Origin: Eutreptiella sp. 'Long Island Sound 2002'
Taxonomy: Eukaryota; Euglenozoa; Euglenophyceae; Eutreptiales; Eutreptiaceae
Assembly: GCA_964036045.1 (NCBI GenBank)
Contig: OZ038378.1
Location: 168,503,975-168,567,974, forward strand
Direction of reading: 5' to 3'
Length of the DNA stretch: 64,000 nucleotides
In this document: positions 49,473-62,500 of the stretch, in pieces
Position numbering within the stretch: position 1 is the stretch's first letter
Layout of the letters: every line of letters starts with the position of its first letter
Made by a program: the position numbers and the translations under genes
The notes under the pieces: generated by a model
What the model saw: the letters and a program-made list of their open reading frames with translations, nothing else
What the model was told of the DNA's origin: nothing
The model's database searches: none

Positions 49473-52400
49473 CTAATTTGACGAACCACCTGCACGCTTT
49501 TGTGGGGTCATGTGTTTCCCAGGCACTTGTGGCTTCCTTGTCGGAGCATTGGATACATCTGCTTGTGATGCTAGCACATCTATCTCGGGAGGGAACTCAG
49601 CTGGTGCTTTGGGTGGCATTGCTGTTGGAAATGAAATGGAAATGGAGAGGACAACATAGAACACAGCAAATGCAGAGGGTGACAGGGGAATGACAAAGGG
49701 AAACGGCAGAACAAAAAACTAAGGTGGTTTGTCGTGGTTCGTTGTGGTTCGTCTTTTGCACTTTTCTAGTGGTTTGTCGTTGTTCGTCGTTGTTCGTTGA
49801 CAAACCCTGCTCAGACACTAGAAAAGACCCTGCAAATGACATGGCCTCCCTGAGGCAGGCTGTTACTGTCCACACCGTCGTCTTGTTCTTTGATCATGTT
49901 GATGCTTGCTTGTGGAGAGGTGAAGAGAAAGGAAAGGGGGTGTAGTCTCTATTCCTCCTTAGGGGGGTCAAGTCTCCCTGCTACCTAACTGCTTCCCCTG
50001 CCGTATACGGCGGTGGAACCGTAAATGTTTATAGCGGTGGCGGCGTAAACATTTACGTTAGAACTATGCCAAACCGCCTGCCACCCCCGTTTTGGCATTC
50101 CCTACACTTAATGGAAATCTCTGTGGTGTTTATAGCACTTTTCGCACCCTGGCGCCCCACGTTTACGGCGCTATGCGTGTGCACAGAGCACCGCAAGACC
50201 ACCCGGCAACGTACAAAAATCCATCCCGCCTCATCCATCCGATGGTCAAATCCTGGGTGTATTGCAGAGCACCACACAACGGTACACGTGCTAGACATAC
50301 CAAGCCTGCCAGGGATGGGCGTCTTAGGACGCTGCCCTGGTTGCTTAGCCTGGGGCTTGGGAGGCTGCTGCTGTGCAGGTGCTTGCTGTGCCCCTCGGCT
50401 GTTTGCACGTTGAATTTGCTCCAAGATCAGCTGCTGTTGTCTGCAGAAGTAGTTTGAATTGGGGCCCAGAGGTTTGGGTGGAGATCAATGCATGCGGCTG
50501 CGGACTGACTGCCCTACCCTGGGGTAGCCAGGGGTGGCCCAGATGTCACACCACGACGACAGCTGCAGCCATACCTGAGCGTAACACCTGCTGAGGCAGG
50601 TGTCGGCAGGTGTCAAGAATTCTTTCGGCAGGTGTCGGCAGGTGTCAGGCATTGCAGTGGCTATTGCTAGAAACCACACACAAACACACATACCCACCAG
50701 CACACAAGCGCGCGCACACTCAGAGGGAGGGGTTGTTCCTGGGGTTGTGGGGACTGGGGACTGGAGACTGGGTGCTGGTTATCCACCCGATGGCCCTGAT
50801 TGAAAATTGGCAGCACGGTCTCAAATGCCTGTGACAGAATGTAGACCATGCTGAACAACACTTCCACGCACACCACGCAATCCAGCGCGCACACACCTCA
50901 ACTCGGCAGGTGTCGGCAAGTGTCAAGAATTCTGTTGGCAGGTGTCGGCAGGTGTCATCAATGTTTTTGGCAGGTGGTGGCAGGTGTCAGCAAGTGTTTC
51001 AGCAGGTGTTATGCTCAGGTATGGTTGCAGCCCCTGGCGCTGGTGTGTTCACAAGGATGTGGCCCCAGAATGACAGCTTGTGGGAAAGGGGAGTGATTGC
51101 CCACCATATCGTGTGTTTGGGCTGGGGAGAAATTCAAGAGCCTGCGGAGGGGAGGGGGGTGCCCAATCGTTCGAGCCCCTTTTCCAGAGCCTTCAAATCT
51201 CGGTGCACGGGCACATTAGTCAGGGATTCCTGGTTGTTTTTGTTGGAATCAGAGCATCCAAGAATACATCTGCTTGGGCAGCCATCTTTCCCAAGACGTA
51301 TTGAGGGACTCAGCCGATCCATGCACACCAACACCACACCACATGTGGTTCAACTTTGGTGTTGTGTATGGTCTGCACTGTAGTGTGCGTGGTGGTACTC
51401 CAAGTGGCAAATAGGGGTCTGCAGCCCGCCACAATGCATTTCGGAAGGGCTATGGCAACTCACTGCGACAAAAGATTCTGAGCCTTTGCTTGTTGCCTTT
51501 GGCATGGCGTTAAACACCTCATGCGGTCCCTGCAAACTTCTTCAGAGGGGCCAAATCAATCACCGCTTGCTCCTTTGAAGGTCCACCGAGCGTCTATTGC
51601 GCTCCACCGTTTCAGGAGGAGGAGTGAGCAGGATTCACACAGCATGAGGAATCAACCAGATTCCTGTGGTTCAGATGCTTCCCCCGACCTCTGCATCAAC
51701 CAGAGATCTGCATGGTTTCCACCTCTCCTGCCCCAAGGTGGCAAAAAAATTCACAGCCCAGCCTGTGCCACGGTCAGGACTGTGTCCTTGTCGCAGCCTA
51801 CCCCTGAAGAGACTTAAGGGTCAAGAATGGAAGACGCCGAAGGGATATGATGCGACCGGCAAGATTTGCTGTCAAAGAGCCATTTGATTGCTTCTGACTA
51901 CATAAGATGTCGGAGAATTGCCTGAAATGGGGCCCAAAATGGCCCCAAATCTGCGCAGTTCGGCACAAACAACCTGAACCCAAAAATGGGTCACATAGCT
52001 CCTTGGCTCAAAATTCTGCCTTGTCGACGCCCCACTTTTTGTGGTTTCCATGCCTAAGAATAGCCCAAATAGATGCCTAGACCCCCTAATAGGGCGCTAG
52101 GACCTGCGGCGCACAGAGCCCAAACCAACCCGGGCCGAAAAAAGTCCACTGGCGGTCTCTGGGGGCTCCCAAGTGCCGTATCTCAAAATTGTTCTCAGAC
52201 CAATGGGGAACCTCAAACAAGAGTTTTGAGCTGATTTTGAGCCTGCGGTGAGCCTGCGGGCCCTTCCAAAATCCCATAAAAGTCTTGAAAATAGGTGGAT
52301 TGGGGACCGAAACAGGGCCCAAAGTTGGTCAAAAACGCAGTTTTCACAAAGTGTTTCGACATGCTGGGAACGTGTTGAAGAGTTTTAGCACGTAGTGACC

Positions 52401-55400
52401 ACGGGCTCGACACGGCTGAAAACACTTGTTTGAGCATCGCAGCACATCCACATTCATTTTTGGAAAAAAGCGTTTTTGATCCATTTTGGGCCCTGTGTTC
52501 ATCCATAAACAGCCCATTTTCAAGGCTTTTTGGGACTTTCGGAGGGCCAACATGGGGGCCACCATGTGTCCTTGCTGTAGCCCTGTGTTTCGCTTTTGCT
52601 GCAGCTTCCAGAGCTCTGCGAAGGCCTACAACATATCGTCACGCAGCCAGAAGTGGCCTGCCATCGCGACTGAAGCTGAGAAGCGGAAAACCCCTTTGAC
52701 AGCTGGGAATGAAGCTACCCATTATGTTGTGCACAGGGGTTTGGTGGATTTGGACAGAGTCCGAACGCCCCACAGGTCAGCGAAAGAAAATGGTCAAGAT
52801 TGCTGAACACGATTCCCCTATTCTTCGTATTCGTGGTTCACCAGAACGGCCTTTTGCATTGCACACCCTCAATCAGGATCGCGTTCAAAGGTATTCAAAG
52901 CGAAAGAACATCAGTACACACAAAATTCATCTCATCAGAGGAGGGGGGCGAGTCAGCTATGTCAGTCCGGCATTCGAAAACGCCAACCCCATAGCCATTG
53001 GAGGGAGGAGGATGACCATGTGAGGGACAAAAGGTGTCGAGCGGGTGCGATGCTTTCTTCAGCTTCAGCATGTTCTCGCGGCAAGAGTGACAAGGACAGA
53101 GCGCTGAGATGGATCACTGGTGGTATACCTCCGTTGTTCGTCAGTGACCTGCATGTCATCAGCACCTGGAGGAGGTCGTTGGCCTGCCTGCTGCTGCTGC
53201 TGCTGCTGCATTGCAGCGTGCCGTGCTTGTTGCTGGGCTATATACTGCTGCTGCTGCTGGGCTGCCTGCTGCCGCTGCTGCTGGGCTTGCTGTGCTAGTT
53301 GACGATTGCTCTGGGGCTGCTGCTGCTGCTGTCGTGCAGGCTGTGTGTGCTGCTGCTGCTGCTGCTGCTGCGAAGCATACTGCTGCTCAGCAGCAAGCTG
53401 CTGCTGGGTGGCATACTGCTGTTGCTGTTGTGCAGCTGCTGCCTCAGCCGCCATTTGGTCCTCTTGCATCAATTGCAGGGCCATCAGTCGGTCAGCACTG
53501 ACGGAAAAAGAGAGAGGGATGCATTGCTCCTGTTGGTACTCGACCTTACACCCCACCCTTCAACAACGGCAAAATTATGCCATGTTGGATAGGCGCCACT
53601 GATTACCTACTTCGCCCGGTTTGGGTAGAATTTTTTCGTTTTGCTTTTTTTGGTTGGACACTTGCTATTTCTCCCGTTCTATTCACCATTTCGCCTGTTT
53701 CAGGGGGAATTGCCATTTCGCTGGTTTCTTTTGCGGGGGCTCCAATCTATTGTGTGTGTTTTGTCGAAAGGGAGCCAGTGCCCACGGGCACCGCCATTTC
53801 TCGACACTGTACCCTTACACGCAGATTTTCGTGCCGGTTTCAAGGGTAGCATCTGGGAGGCTGGAGGGGCGCAATGTCGTGGGCATGGGGGCACAAGGGG
53901 ACTCGGAGGCCTTCCATAAGAACGTTGTGGGAGCAGCTGATGTGGCTCCAACGCTCATAGGATCAAGAGAAATTGCTGTGCGTGCCAGCCAGTTGATGCG
54001 GGAACCGTAAATGCAGTCCACCATGCCCGCTGGAGCGGCTGGGCATGATTCTGAATGAATGGGCTGCAGTATCTGTTTGTTGACCCAGACGTTGAAAACT
54101 AAACTTCTGACTCCTGGGCATCTCATCATTAGTTTACGGGGCTTCATTTTTCGTTGTGAACGGCATGCCGCTGGAGGCAAACACTGGGCAAAGACATACG
54201 CCTCTTGTTCGCTCACCTCTCTTGCTTCCGCAGGGGGCTTGGGCCGTGGGATCACGAAATCACTGTTCACAAAGATATTGTCTCCATCAATCTCGCAGAG
54301 TTTCTCCCAAACCACCGCTTCGTTCATGTAACCCACGTCAGTGACCAGGGAGTAGAGCTCCCCTGAGAGCCAATGAAGGCGTCGAGGGGCCATAGAAACG
54401 ATTTGCATGGGAGCGGCTGAGGGCAGGAGTGATCGTGTGGTAGGAGCAACATTGGGGAACCCATTGAGGATGCAAGGGCGAGTAGTATTTAAGTCAGATA
54501 TTAGCAGTGAGAAAAACGGACAACAGTGGACACGCGCACAGGAATGCCGCCGGCCAAAACCTGGCAACGAATGACTTGGGGCTGCAGGAGGCCGTAAAAA
54601 GCTCTGAGATAGCAGCAAAACAGCACCCCTTGTGCAACCATCCTGAGGCCGGTTCCCATACGCAGTCGCCACAAATGTTACGGGAGGACATTGGATGCCC
54701 AACTGCATATCCCAACTGCAGGTGTTGCAAAACCTCTTGGTTCACAAGGGCCAAAATGACTGATCCCTGTAACCAGCCTCATTGAGGAGAGCCATTTTTG
54801 TCTCTACTCCGCCAGATATTCTGAAGGCAAAATTTTGTCCAAAGGAATGGCTATACTTCCCAGGCCAACTCCCTGCCCAAACATGCCTGAATTGAGGGGT
54901 GTCACCAAACGCATGGGCGACTCGGAATCCCTGAGACATTACCCCCAAGCCTCTGGGCTCAACTGGGGAAAAAAAAGAACTCGTGCCCCAGGTTCTCCCA
55001 ACCCTAGCACCCAACTATGTCTCCATAACATCAGCAGCAGGAGCAAGTGCGACTGTAGTGCAATCCGGTTCTGTGCAGCTTGGGGCGGCACTCGCCGAAG
55101 CTGCTCGAGCGGTTGATGCTACATCCCTCACCGCACGTTGTCGAACCACTAGGCGGCGTGGTCATGTATCCACGGTAGGCGCCTCCGCTCGCCCAGTGCT
55201 TGTTCTCCGCTGTGCCTGCACCACCTGGCTCCAGTGTAACAAAATTCAGCACAGAGATCTTGAATCTTTGAGAAAATAGGAATGTACGCTGAAAATATGC
55301 TAAAACCACACTGAAATGTATAAAATTCGACAGCAAATTTCATTCGGCTCTGTGCCTCCTCCCATGGTTTGTGGATGGGATGACCAGTGGTGTTCGCTTT

Positions 55401-58400
55401 CAGGCTTTTGTAAGGTGGCAACCCCATTGGCGACCCATAAGCCAAGCGGGTAGGCTTCATTGGGACGTGCAACAGGCAGTGCCCATGGAGGGGACAAATG
55501 GTACATACCCCCCGTCCCCCCATACCAGCAGTGGTTACTTCGTACATTCATACGTGTGAACGAACAAATGGGCTCAAAAATAGCAAAACTGTCGCAACAA
55601 TTTTGTGCTTATAAAGAATCGTTTCCAAAAATAATTCAATGCATGGATGGCCATCGCACCACTCACATAGATAGGATTGCAAAATGTTGCAGAAAGATAT
55701 GGAACGGTCCATAACCATGGACTCCCATCCCCCAGATGGAATACTTGACACAGTACAGTGTTGCGCCAATTCATCCCCCTCCCATCCCCCGCCGTTCCAT
55801 GCTTGAAACCCATACTTGTTTTTCGGGTGATTTTGAGTGGGCACGGAGAGTGTGTCAAACATCATTTCTTGAGGGTTGGTTGTTTCTTGTGGCCCTTGCC
55901 GTTGTGGGGAACACCAAAGCTTTCCCGCAACATAATGGCAAGTAGTCAATCAAGCAGGCACGTATAGTGGAAGCCCACAACCTCACAAATCTAGCCAAGG
56001 ATTTGCCGTTAAAAACACGAACCAAGCAATGAATTGGACGCAAATGCGCGAACGTTGTATTTCCACAACAAGAAACATAGATACCTTGGTTCTTAAATAG
56101 CGTCGAAAAATGGTTGTTGCGGAACAAAACACAAAGTTCCAACTCTCGGACGTCTTCGTGCAACTTCTGCAACCCGTGGTATGTAAGTTGCCCAGCAGAT
56201 GCTTGGAGGAAATTATCGATGACGACACCCTCGTGGATGATTTTGTCGTTGGCCTCCTTCTGCTCGGGAGTTTCCTAAAATCCAAATCATAAGCGACACG
56301 ATGTTTCCGTTGCGATTTTGGGTGTGGGGTGATTTGAGGTATAATGGAAAGAAGAAGAAAGCGCCCGTGGAGGAAACCACAAACACCAAGGAGCCATGCA
56401 TCATCCATGGGTTTGTCCCCCTTCCCTCCTCGCACCTCTTTCTTTGATCACGGTTAATCCCCCATGCAGCCACTTTGCTTTGAGGACGCGTGTTCACCAT
56501 CACTTGAGGCCGAAACCCATTGCTCTCTTTTCCGGGCATCATCAGTATTGGGGCCAAAGCGACAAACATGTACTCTAGCCACCAATCACATTAAACTTCT
56601 GTGAGGGTCCTTCGGTTGGATACGTTTGAGATGCGGATATGGATGCGTACAAGAGTCAAGTGACTAACAAAAAGCTTGGGACGGAACATCGAGATCAAAA
56701 TTGTTTCGTACACGCACAACAAATAATTTTTCGAAGCAAAACTCAAGTGCGTCTTGCCCATTGAAACAAAGCAAAAATAATTGTGGTTGCCGTGCACGGG
56801 ACAAAGCCATTTAAATCCCTCTCGAGGGACCAACCTTGGTGATGCTAAAAAAAATGGTGGGATGGCAAACATTTTGGGTCACAAGACTTTTTGGTTTTGG
56901 ATGTTCATTTCTCTGCAAGCTTCGGAGCCGCTTTCGAAGCCACTTCCGCTCGAAATCGAGGGCCGGGGTGCGTCGGACAAGTGGACCTCCACCTCCGGCA
57001 ACCATAAGGTGCACCGCATAGCAAGACCGCTTGAAGAAGGATTACCTCTTTGCCATGCGCGGTTAATTTCTCGCGTTGGTCTTCGACATCGCGCATTTTG
57101 ATGATACACTCCACCAAATGATTGTACGAAAGCTTCCCTGATGAAGAAAACTTATGGGGAGCGCCGATCCGTCTACGTCAATTGCCCAACGCGATGTCAC
57201 CACTTTGCCACCCCATATGGCCATATCCTTCCCATTTTTTTATTTGGCACCACCCAACTACGTACCCTTCGTTAACGAGGGTTAAATCCACGCGTGAATT
57301 TGGCCTTTTTTCCGTGTTTTGATTACCGCGTGGTGCCATTGTGGTTTGTTGTGCCGTTTGCACAAGAATGTACGGATTAGCGACGCCCAGCAGTGCAAAC
57401 AACAACATTTGAGGCACTTGAGAAAAACACCCCCGTGAACTAAGCGTGAATAGAGCGTGAAAGGGGGTGTGAATGGTCCGTTCACGCTCCGTTCATAGCG
57501 GTGTTTTTCTCAACCGACCCAGATGTCGTTATTTACACCTCTAAGCGTTGCCAGCCCCTACGGTCCCGTGAAAACGGAACGACAAACGACACAGTGGCAC
57601 CAAGCAGTGAGTAAAACACGTTAAAAAGAGGCCAGATTCGCGCGATCATTCAAACGACCAGTTCACGAAGGGTGCAGCACCAATGGCACTTGGAGTCTCC
57701 AAGCTTCCCTCGATTGCCGGCGACGAACCACAAAGCGAGTGCTCGGAACCGCGCTTGCAATGGATAGATCCTTTTGATCCCCCCACCTCACCCTACCCCA
57801 CCCCCAATGGTTGGCCTTCGCGGGCTGAGTTGGCAACAGCCGGCCGAGTTGACGGATTGGGCCAAACCTCGCCGGCCGGATGGGTGGGCGGTTGGCCTAG
57901 CTAGACCTTTTGAAGAACTACTCTTTGCGTTGTCGGGTGAAGGCAATGAAGGCAGCAAGCACGAACGGTCAGCAAGACGACACAAAAGACCAAAGACACT
58001 TTTGGAACGCACACGCTTTTGGAACTTGACGTCGTGGTCGGGCTCGGCCCACACGCTCTTCCGTAGGCCTGAACCCACTTTGATCGTCCCAATCAACTCA
58101 ACTTAGCAAGGTGTTGGTGCCTAGTGCAACTCTCACGTGCAATGAAACCGCCCACTACTATTCCATGGGACGCACAAAGGAAGGGTGCGCTTGCTTTCGC
58201 TAATTCCCATTCCAAGTTCATGTGTCGTTCACGGGTCTGCATAGCAAAATGTGGAACACGCACAGAAGAAGGACACAATGCTACACAACCAATATACATG
58301 CAAGACCACAAACTTTTGAGGCGCAAGGTTCTTGATGATCACTACCTAATCTCTAAGGTTGTGAATGCACTCTACTTTGCGCCCTTGTGGTCCACTATCC

Positions 58401-59576
58401 TCCCAATTTTTGGGTTCGCTTGAGGCTCATTAGGTTCCAATCGGACCTAGACCTTGAGACCATGGCATGCATGCATGGTGTCCGCAAGAATGTAATGTCC
58501 TTCGAACCACGAAAACAATAACGACCGCAAACTTGCAATTGGTTGTCGCGAGACTTCCGCAAGTTAGTGTGTCGAAAAACCACTTTGGGTCCCTTCAAGA
58601 CATAGTGCACGAGCATTGGCATCGGGCGCATACCGACAACTTTGGTCGTCGCTTCATCTTGTTCATCAAGGAGCCAACCATGAACCAACCTCATGTTCAA
58701 TAAGTCGAACACGAGTTGGTTTTGAGTAAACTCGAAGTCGGTTATTCTAAGGCGTGAAAAACGAAAGTGACTTGAAGGATTAGAAAACGACTGACAAACT
58801 TTCAAAGGATCGAAATCCAAACCGAGCGCAACATTGGCACCTAACGAATCGCAACATACGAATGGAACTTCACGTTGACGTCGAGGCCATATTGGAGAGT
58901 GGGCATGAATTCGATGACATCTGAGATAGCGCCATTTGATGTGCCACTTCCGTGCACGCTTCCTTATTCGGAACTGGCATGGGACCCAAACCCGCAACCC
59001 AAACCGGACGAAGGGCGTGTAGCTCAACTCTTGGTGCTTTCGTTGCCCTAGGACATTTATTTGTAGATACGTGGAAGGGTGAGCATACCGTTGAGGTTGC
59101 ATTGGACGTTCTGATTGTCTTGTCCCTGTGGAAAACGAGAGGACTCACAAAGCCGGTAAAACCGACGGCATAGACATTCAATGACGCGGCGTAGCACGTG
59201 TTTCGCAACACGTCTTTCAAGGGTGGTGCATTGGCCACATGTTAGCACAAGTGTGGAACTGGCGGCAAATAGAAGATCATACTACAATATTGGCGTCGAC
59301 CAAATAGTCGCTAACGATGTTGGACAAGTAATCGAAGGTGACCATATTGTAATCTTGGTGGATGTTAAGCACCCCCCTCAAGAACAACACGTTGCAGATT
59401 GCAATAAGGGGACACGGCCCATTGACATTCTGACAGATGATTGGAACCGATCTGCCCCGAAATCCGATACGCTTTACCCTGTGAAAAGGCAGCGGTTCGA
59501 CAGTAAACTACGCATAATTTTTGGCGTTGAAAAACTTTACGAACCTGTATGTTTTCGCCTCATCGGTTTCCGACAT
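49473..59576 (-). CDS. MINDY/FAM63 family deubiquitinase, 12 exons
   Basis: Exons (minus strand, 5' to 3'): 59576-59545, 59478-59286, 59125-59089, 58920-58860, 58746-58634, 57137-57046, 56274-56085, 54362-54217, 53852-53821, 53497-53129, 50440-50301, 49621-49473. All junctions are GT-AG, all phases match and the sum is 1,554 bp (517 residues, stop TAG). The MINDY core is plain: VPIICQNVNGPCPLIAICN (oxyanion Gln27, catalytic Cys33), YGLDVNVKF, LVFDLLNMRLVHGWL, SYNHLVE, QLTYHGLQKL, LFRNNHFSTLFKN (catalytic His231), LVTDVGYMNEAVVWEKL and FVNSDF. An ADRLMALQLMQEDQ helix resembles the C-terminal ubiquitin-binding MIU motif and is followed by a long poly-Gln tract. Known members cleave long Lys48-linked ubiquitin chains from their distal end. 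The 32-bp ninth exon is the least certain; it is the only one found that restores phase. There is no C-terminal prenylation box. Confidence 0.92.
50020..50057. repeat. Perfect 12-bp inverted repeat in the last MINDY intron
   Basis: CGTAAATGTTTA and TAAACATTTACG around a GC-rich 14-base loop, just after a CCGTATACGG palindrome. It belongs to the CCGTAAA/TTTACGG hairpin group seen also near 46600, 46940, 48100 and 50160. Confidence 0.85.
50562..51031. mobile_element. Foldback/MITE-like element with 33-bp inverted termini
   Basis: Left end 50562-50594 and right end 50999-51031 are inverted copies, differing at two positions (left core CCATACCTGAGCGTAACACC). Just inside each end lies a cluster of the 10-bp unit GGCAGGTGTC, in the same orientation at both ends. 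The 470-bp element sits in the intron at 50441-53128 and carries no ORF. No target-site duplication was recognised. Confidence 0.75.
53170..53450 (-). repeat. CAG/CAA repeats encoding poly-Gln
   Basis: Minus-strand runs of CAG with some CAA, inside the tenth MINDY exon (53497-53129). They encode several Gln tracts separated by short Ala/Tyr/Arg spacers. Such runs are length-variable. Confidence 0.88.
57418..57513. mobile_element. 96-bp MITE-like palindromic element in a MINDY intron
   Basis: Begins TTGAGAAAAACACC and ends GGTGTTTTTCTCAA, a perfect 14-bp inverted terminus. Inner parts also pair imperfectly (TGAACTAAGCGTGAA against TTCACGCTCCGTTCA). Lies in the 1.5 kb intron 57138-58633. No clear target-site duplication. 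Confidence 0.75.
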
Positions 59577-62500
59577 CTGAACGCACGGGACGGGTGTAGT
59601 TGCCTCCTGAACGCACGCGCGCGTACGCGGCCGGACCCAATGCGACCGGGAAGGGCCGCACAGGGAGCAAGTCGCGTACCGGTACTGTAGTACAGTACGA
59701 CAGTACGAGCGTAAGTACTTAATGCTGTATGCTCCCCACTTTGCTTTGTGACCATTCTTCCCTAGTCTTTTTCAAGATGTGGTGATTATGACCATCTCTT
59801 TGCACCCCCACCCCCAAAAAGAGCACCCAGGTGAACAAGGGGGGCTGTACTTGTAGTAGTAGTACTGCAAGGGTTTTGCAAGTGGACCCCAAGGAGTTGG
59901 TGGGAATTGGTGGTCAATTTGTTTGGGATGTGTGCAAATTGCACGCAAAGTAGTGCTTGCATCCCCACCTTTTTGTACCAGTGAACCCTCTACCTTGGGC
60001 CGGTTGGTTTTTGAACACACAACGTGCACATTGTTTCCGTTGTTTCTATAGCTACGGGCAACCGCCTTTGTGTTGCTTGCATGTCTTGTGCCCGCTGACG
60101 AGTTCTCCTGTACTTCAAGATTGGTACGTGAAGTGGTGATGGCTTGCGAAAAAGAATATAAGATGATCAAAATGGCTACCTCCTTGATGGGCATGGCGAC
60201 CCTCGTATATGTACCATGTGGATTTGGAAAATCCTTGCACCATGCTGTCGTTTTGCTCCATGATTTTTGATTGATTACTCCGTTTGTATTACTTTACAAC
60301 CAGTTGAGAGGCTCTAGGTCTTGGGAGGGCAAAATTGTGCACTCCGAAAGCGCGAAAAATCGGCCCACGCAATCGCTTACACTTACCTGCTTCCCCAAAT
60401 ATACGGCATTTTCAAGGGTCCGCAATTTCCCTTTTTTCTGGTTCGCGAACCCCCTCCATCGGGTCGAGGGGTCTATCCTTGTTTTTATTGCAAATGTTTT
60501 TCGATGTCGTACGAATGGTCCTTTACGTACTTAAGAATTATGTCGTGCTTTCTTATTGCACCACCTAGTGGTGGAGGAGGGTGGTATGGGCATATTGTGT
60601 GGTCGCCGGGTTTGCTTGTGCTCCTTGTGACATTGCGTGCGAAGCCGGTCGAGAGTGTGCAACTACCGCCGAACTACGAGAGAAGGGAGTGCACTCCGTG
60701 CCCGAGAGTAAGATCGCCTCCGCCTTTTCTCATGGGGTAAAGAAACCGTGCTTCCTCGTGCTAGCATCCGACCATGCTAGATGTCTATTTTTTTCGCCTC
60801 ACTCTAATGCATTTGGGAGCAGCCTACATTCGCTCTTCGTGCTTGCATTCGGATTGGGTGCTTTGTTGTTGTCGTCGTATCGTGTTTAGCTCAACCACTA
60901 CCTTCGCCGTGGCTAGCCACGGATAGAGCCATTGCCTAGAGGGTGGGTGTGGTTGCCTAGCACGGACCAACAACCCAAATTGTACTCCAACAAGCATTCT
61001 ATGCCTCACACACAAAGGCACACAAAATTGGTCCAACAATCCATCTTCCAAAAAAAATTGTTAAAAGAAAATGGTTGAGGCAAGGCAGATGAAATTGATC
61101 CACAAGGACACTTTTGGATCACCACGCCTAGTGTTTGGATCAAAAATGATCCGATCACCGACCCCATAACCCCCCCCCCACCTGCATGCCGCACACATCA
61201 CTGAAACGTGCCGGGGATGCTCCAAGAAAATTTGTTGGTTGTGGGGAGCATGTCCGTTCACAAATAGCATGGGGATGTCGCGCCCCCCCAACACTTTGCC
61301 ACTAGGCCGCGGGGTGCTTCTTTTCGGGGTTGCAAGCTTGGTTTGTGAGCCATAGAAGCGAACCAACAAAGGAGCAATTTTGACATTGTGTGCCTATCTT
61401 TTCTGTGTTTTTTTGGGAAGTTAAAGTTTTGGATAATTTTTCAGATGAATCTGTGGATCAGTTCGTTGCTTTGTACTGGCATGTTACACTAGGTGTTGGA
61501 TCATTTTTTCTAAAGATGAATTGATGGATGATTTCTTTGCTTTGTACTTGCACGTTACACTCGGTCACCACGTACGCTTTGAACGAAGCGGTAAATCATC
61601 GGTAAATTGGTAAATTGGAAAGACCTTTTGTTTCTTCCACATGCCTTTCATGTGCTTAATTTTTTGTAATGGTGCATTAGTTCGTGCAATGTGTGTGCAC
61701 TTTGCAACTCTGGGTTCTTGGGGGGAGAGGGAGGTTTCTAGGGTAGGCGATCCGTGATCCACAGATCATTCTAGGGCGGGGAGGGGGGGGTTTATGGACC
61801 CCCGCGAATCGGACTTCCCAATGCACTGTGGTCACGGGGGCGGGGGCGCGTGGGGCAGGAGGAGCGGGCCCCTCTGCCCAGGCTAGCTACCTAGTCATCC
61901 CAAGCCAACCGGCCGGCAAGTGAAGGTTTGGCCTTGCAATCCGCCGACGAGGCAAGTAGTTTCCGGGGGCTACCCCGGCTAGCTACCCATATCTAGCCAT
62001 CCATAAACAACCGCGGGTCGCCATGCGGGGGTTGGGGGGGGTTCAATAGCACCGTGTCTAGGACTAGCTCCATTTGCTTCGATAATCATGACGTGTCTCG
62101 CCGCGGGAGGCATCAATTTTCATATACATAATCGGGCCAGTAATCCATAAGGTTTGTACATGGGGATATGCGAGGTTTTTTCCGCGCACGGGACCGTGGA
62201 AGCTTGCTCACGCAAGCCTACCATAGCAAATCGGTGCACCTCTTGGAACCTCAACAAAGGACACGTGAACACACCCCTTTTAAGGTTTTTTTCCCGTGGC
62301 AACACAGGCGACTTATAGATGGTTGTCTTATCGTGCCGCTCTTCCCGCATGTTTCCTACATTTAGCGCATTGTGATGTGATGTTCCGGAGGAAATTTGCG
62401 ACCAACACCTCGAGACATTGACGTGTGCGGAACCCAAGGATGAAGAGACAAAGGTAGTTTGCAAGGTGCGATTGAGCTTGGCCATAAGCTCCCAATGGTG

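Noticed and set aside
53815-54708. Single 297-residue minus-strand ORF as a gene
   Set aside because: It reads through two MINDY exons (54362-54217 and 53852-53821) plus intron sequence; only the exonic parts are conserved.
58500-58565. SRDNQL segment as the sixth MINDY exon
   Set aside because: Its phase does not fit the preceding exon; the segment at 57137-57046 (KLSYNHLVE) fits in phase and matches the family.
58395-59102. Single 235-residue minus-strand ORF as a gene
   Set aside because: Only its LVFDLLNMRLVHGWL part (58746-58634) is a MINDY exon; the rest is intron read through.
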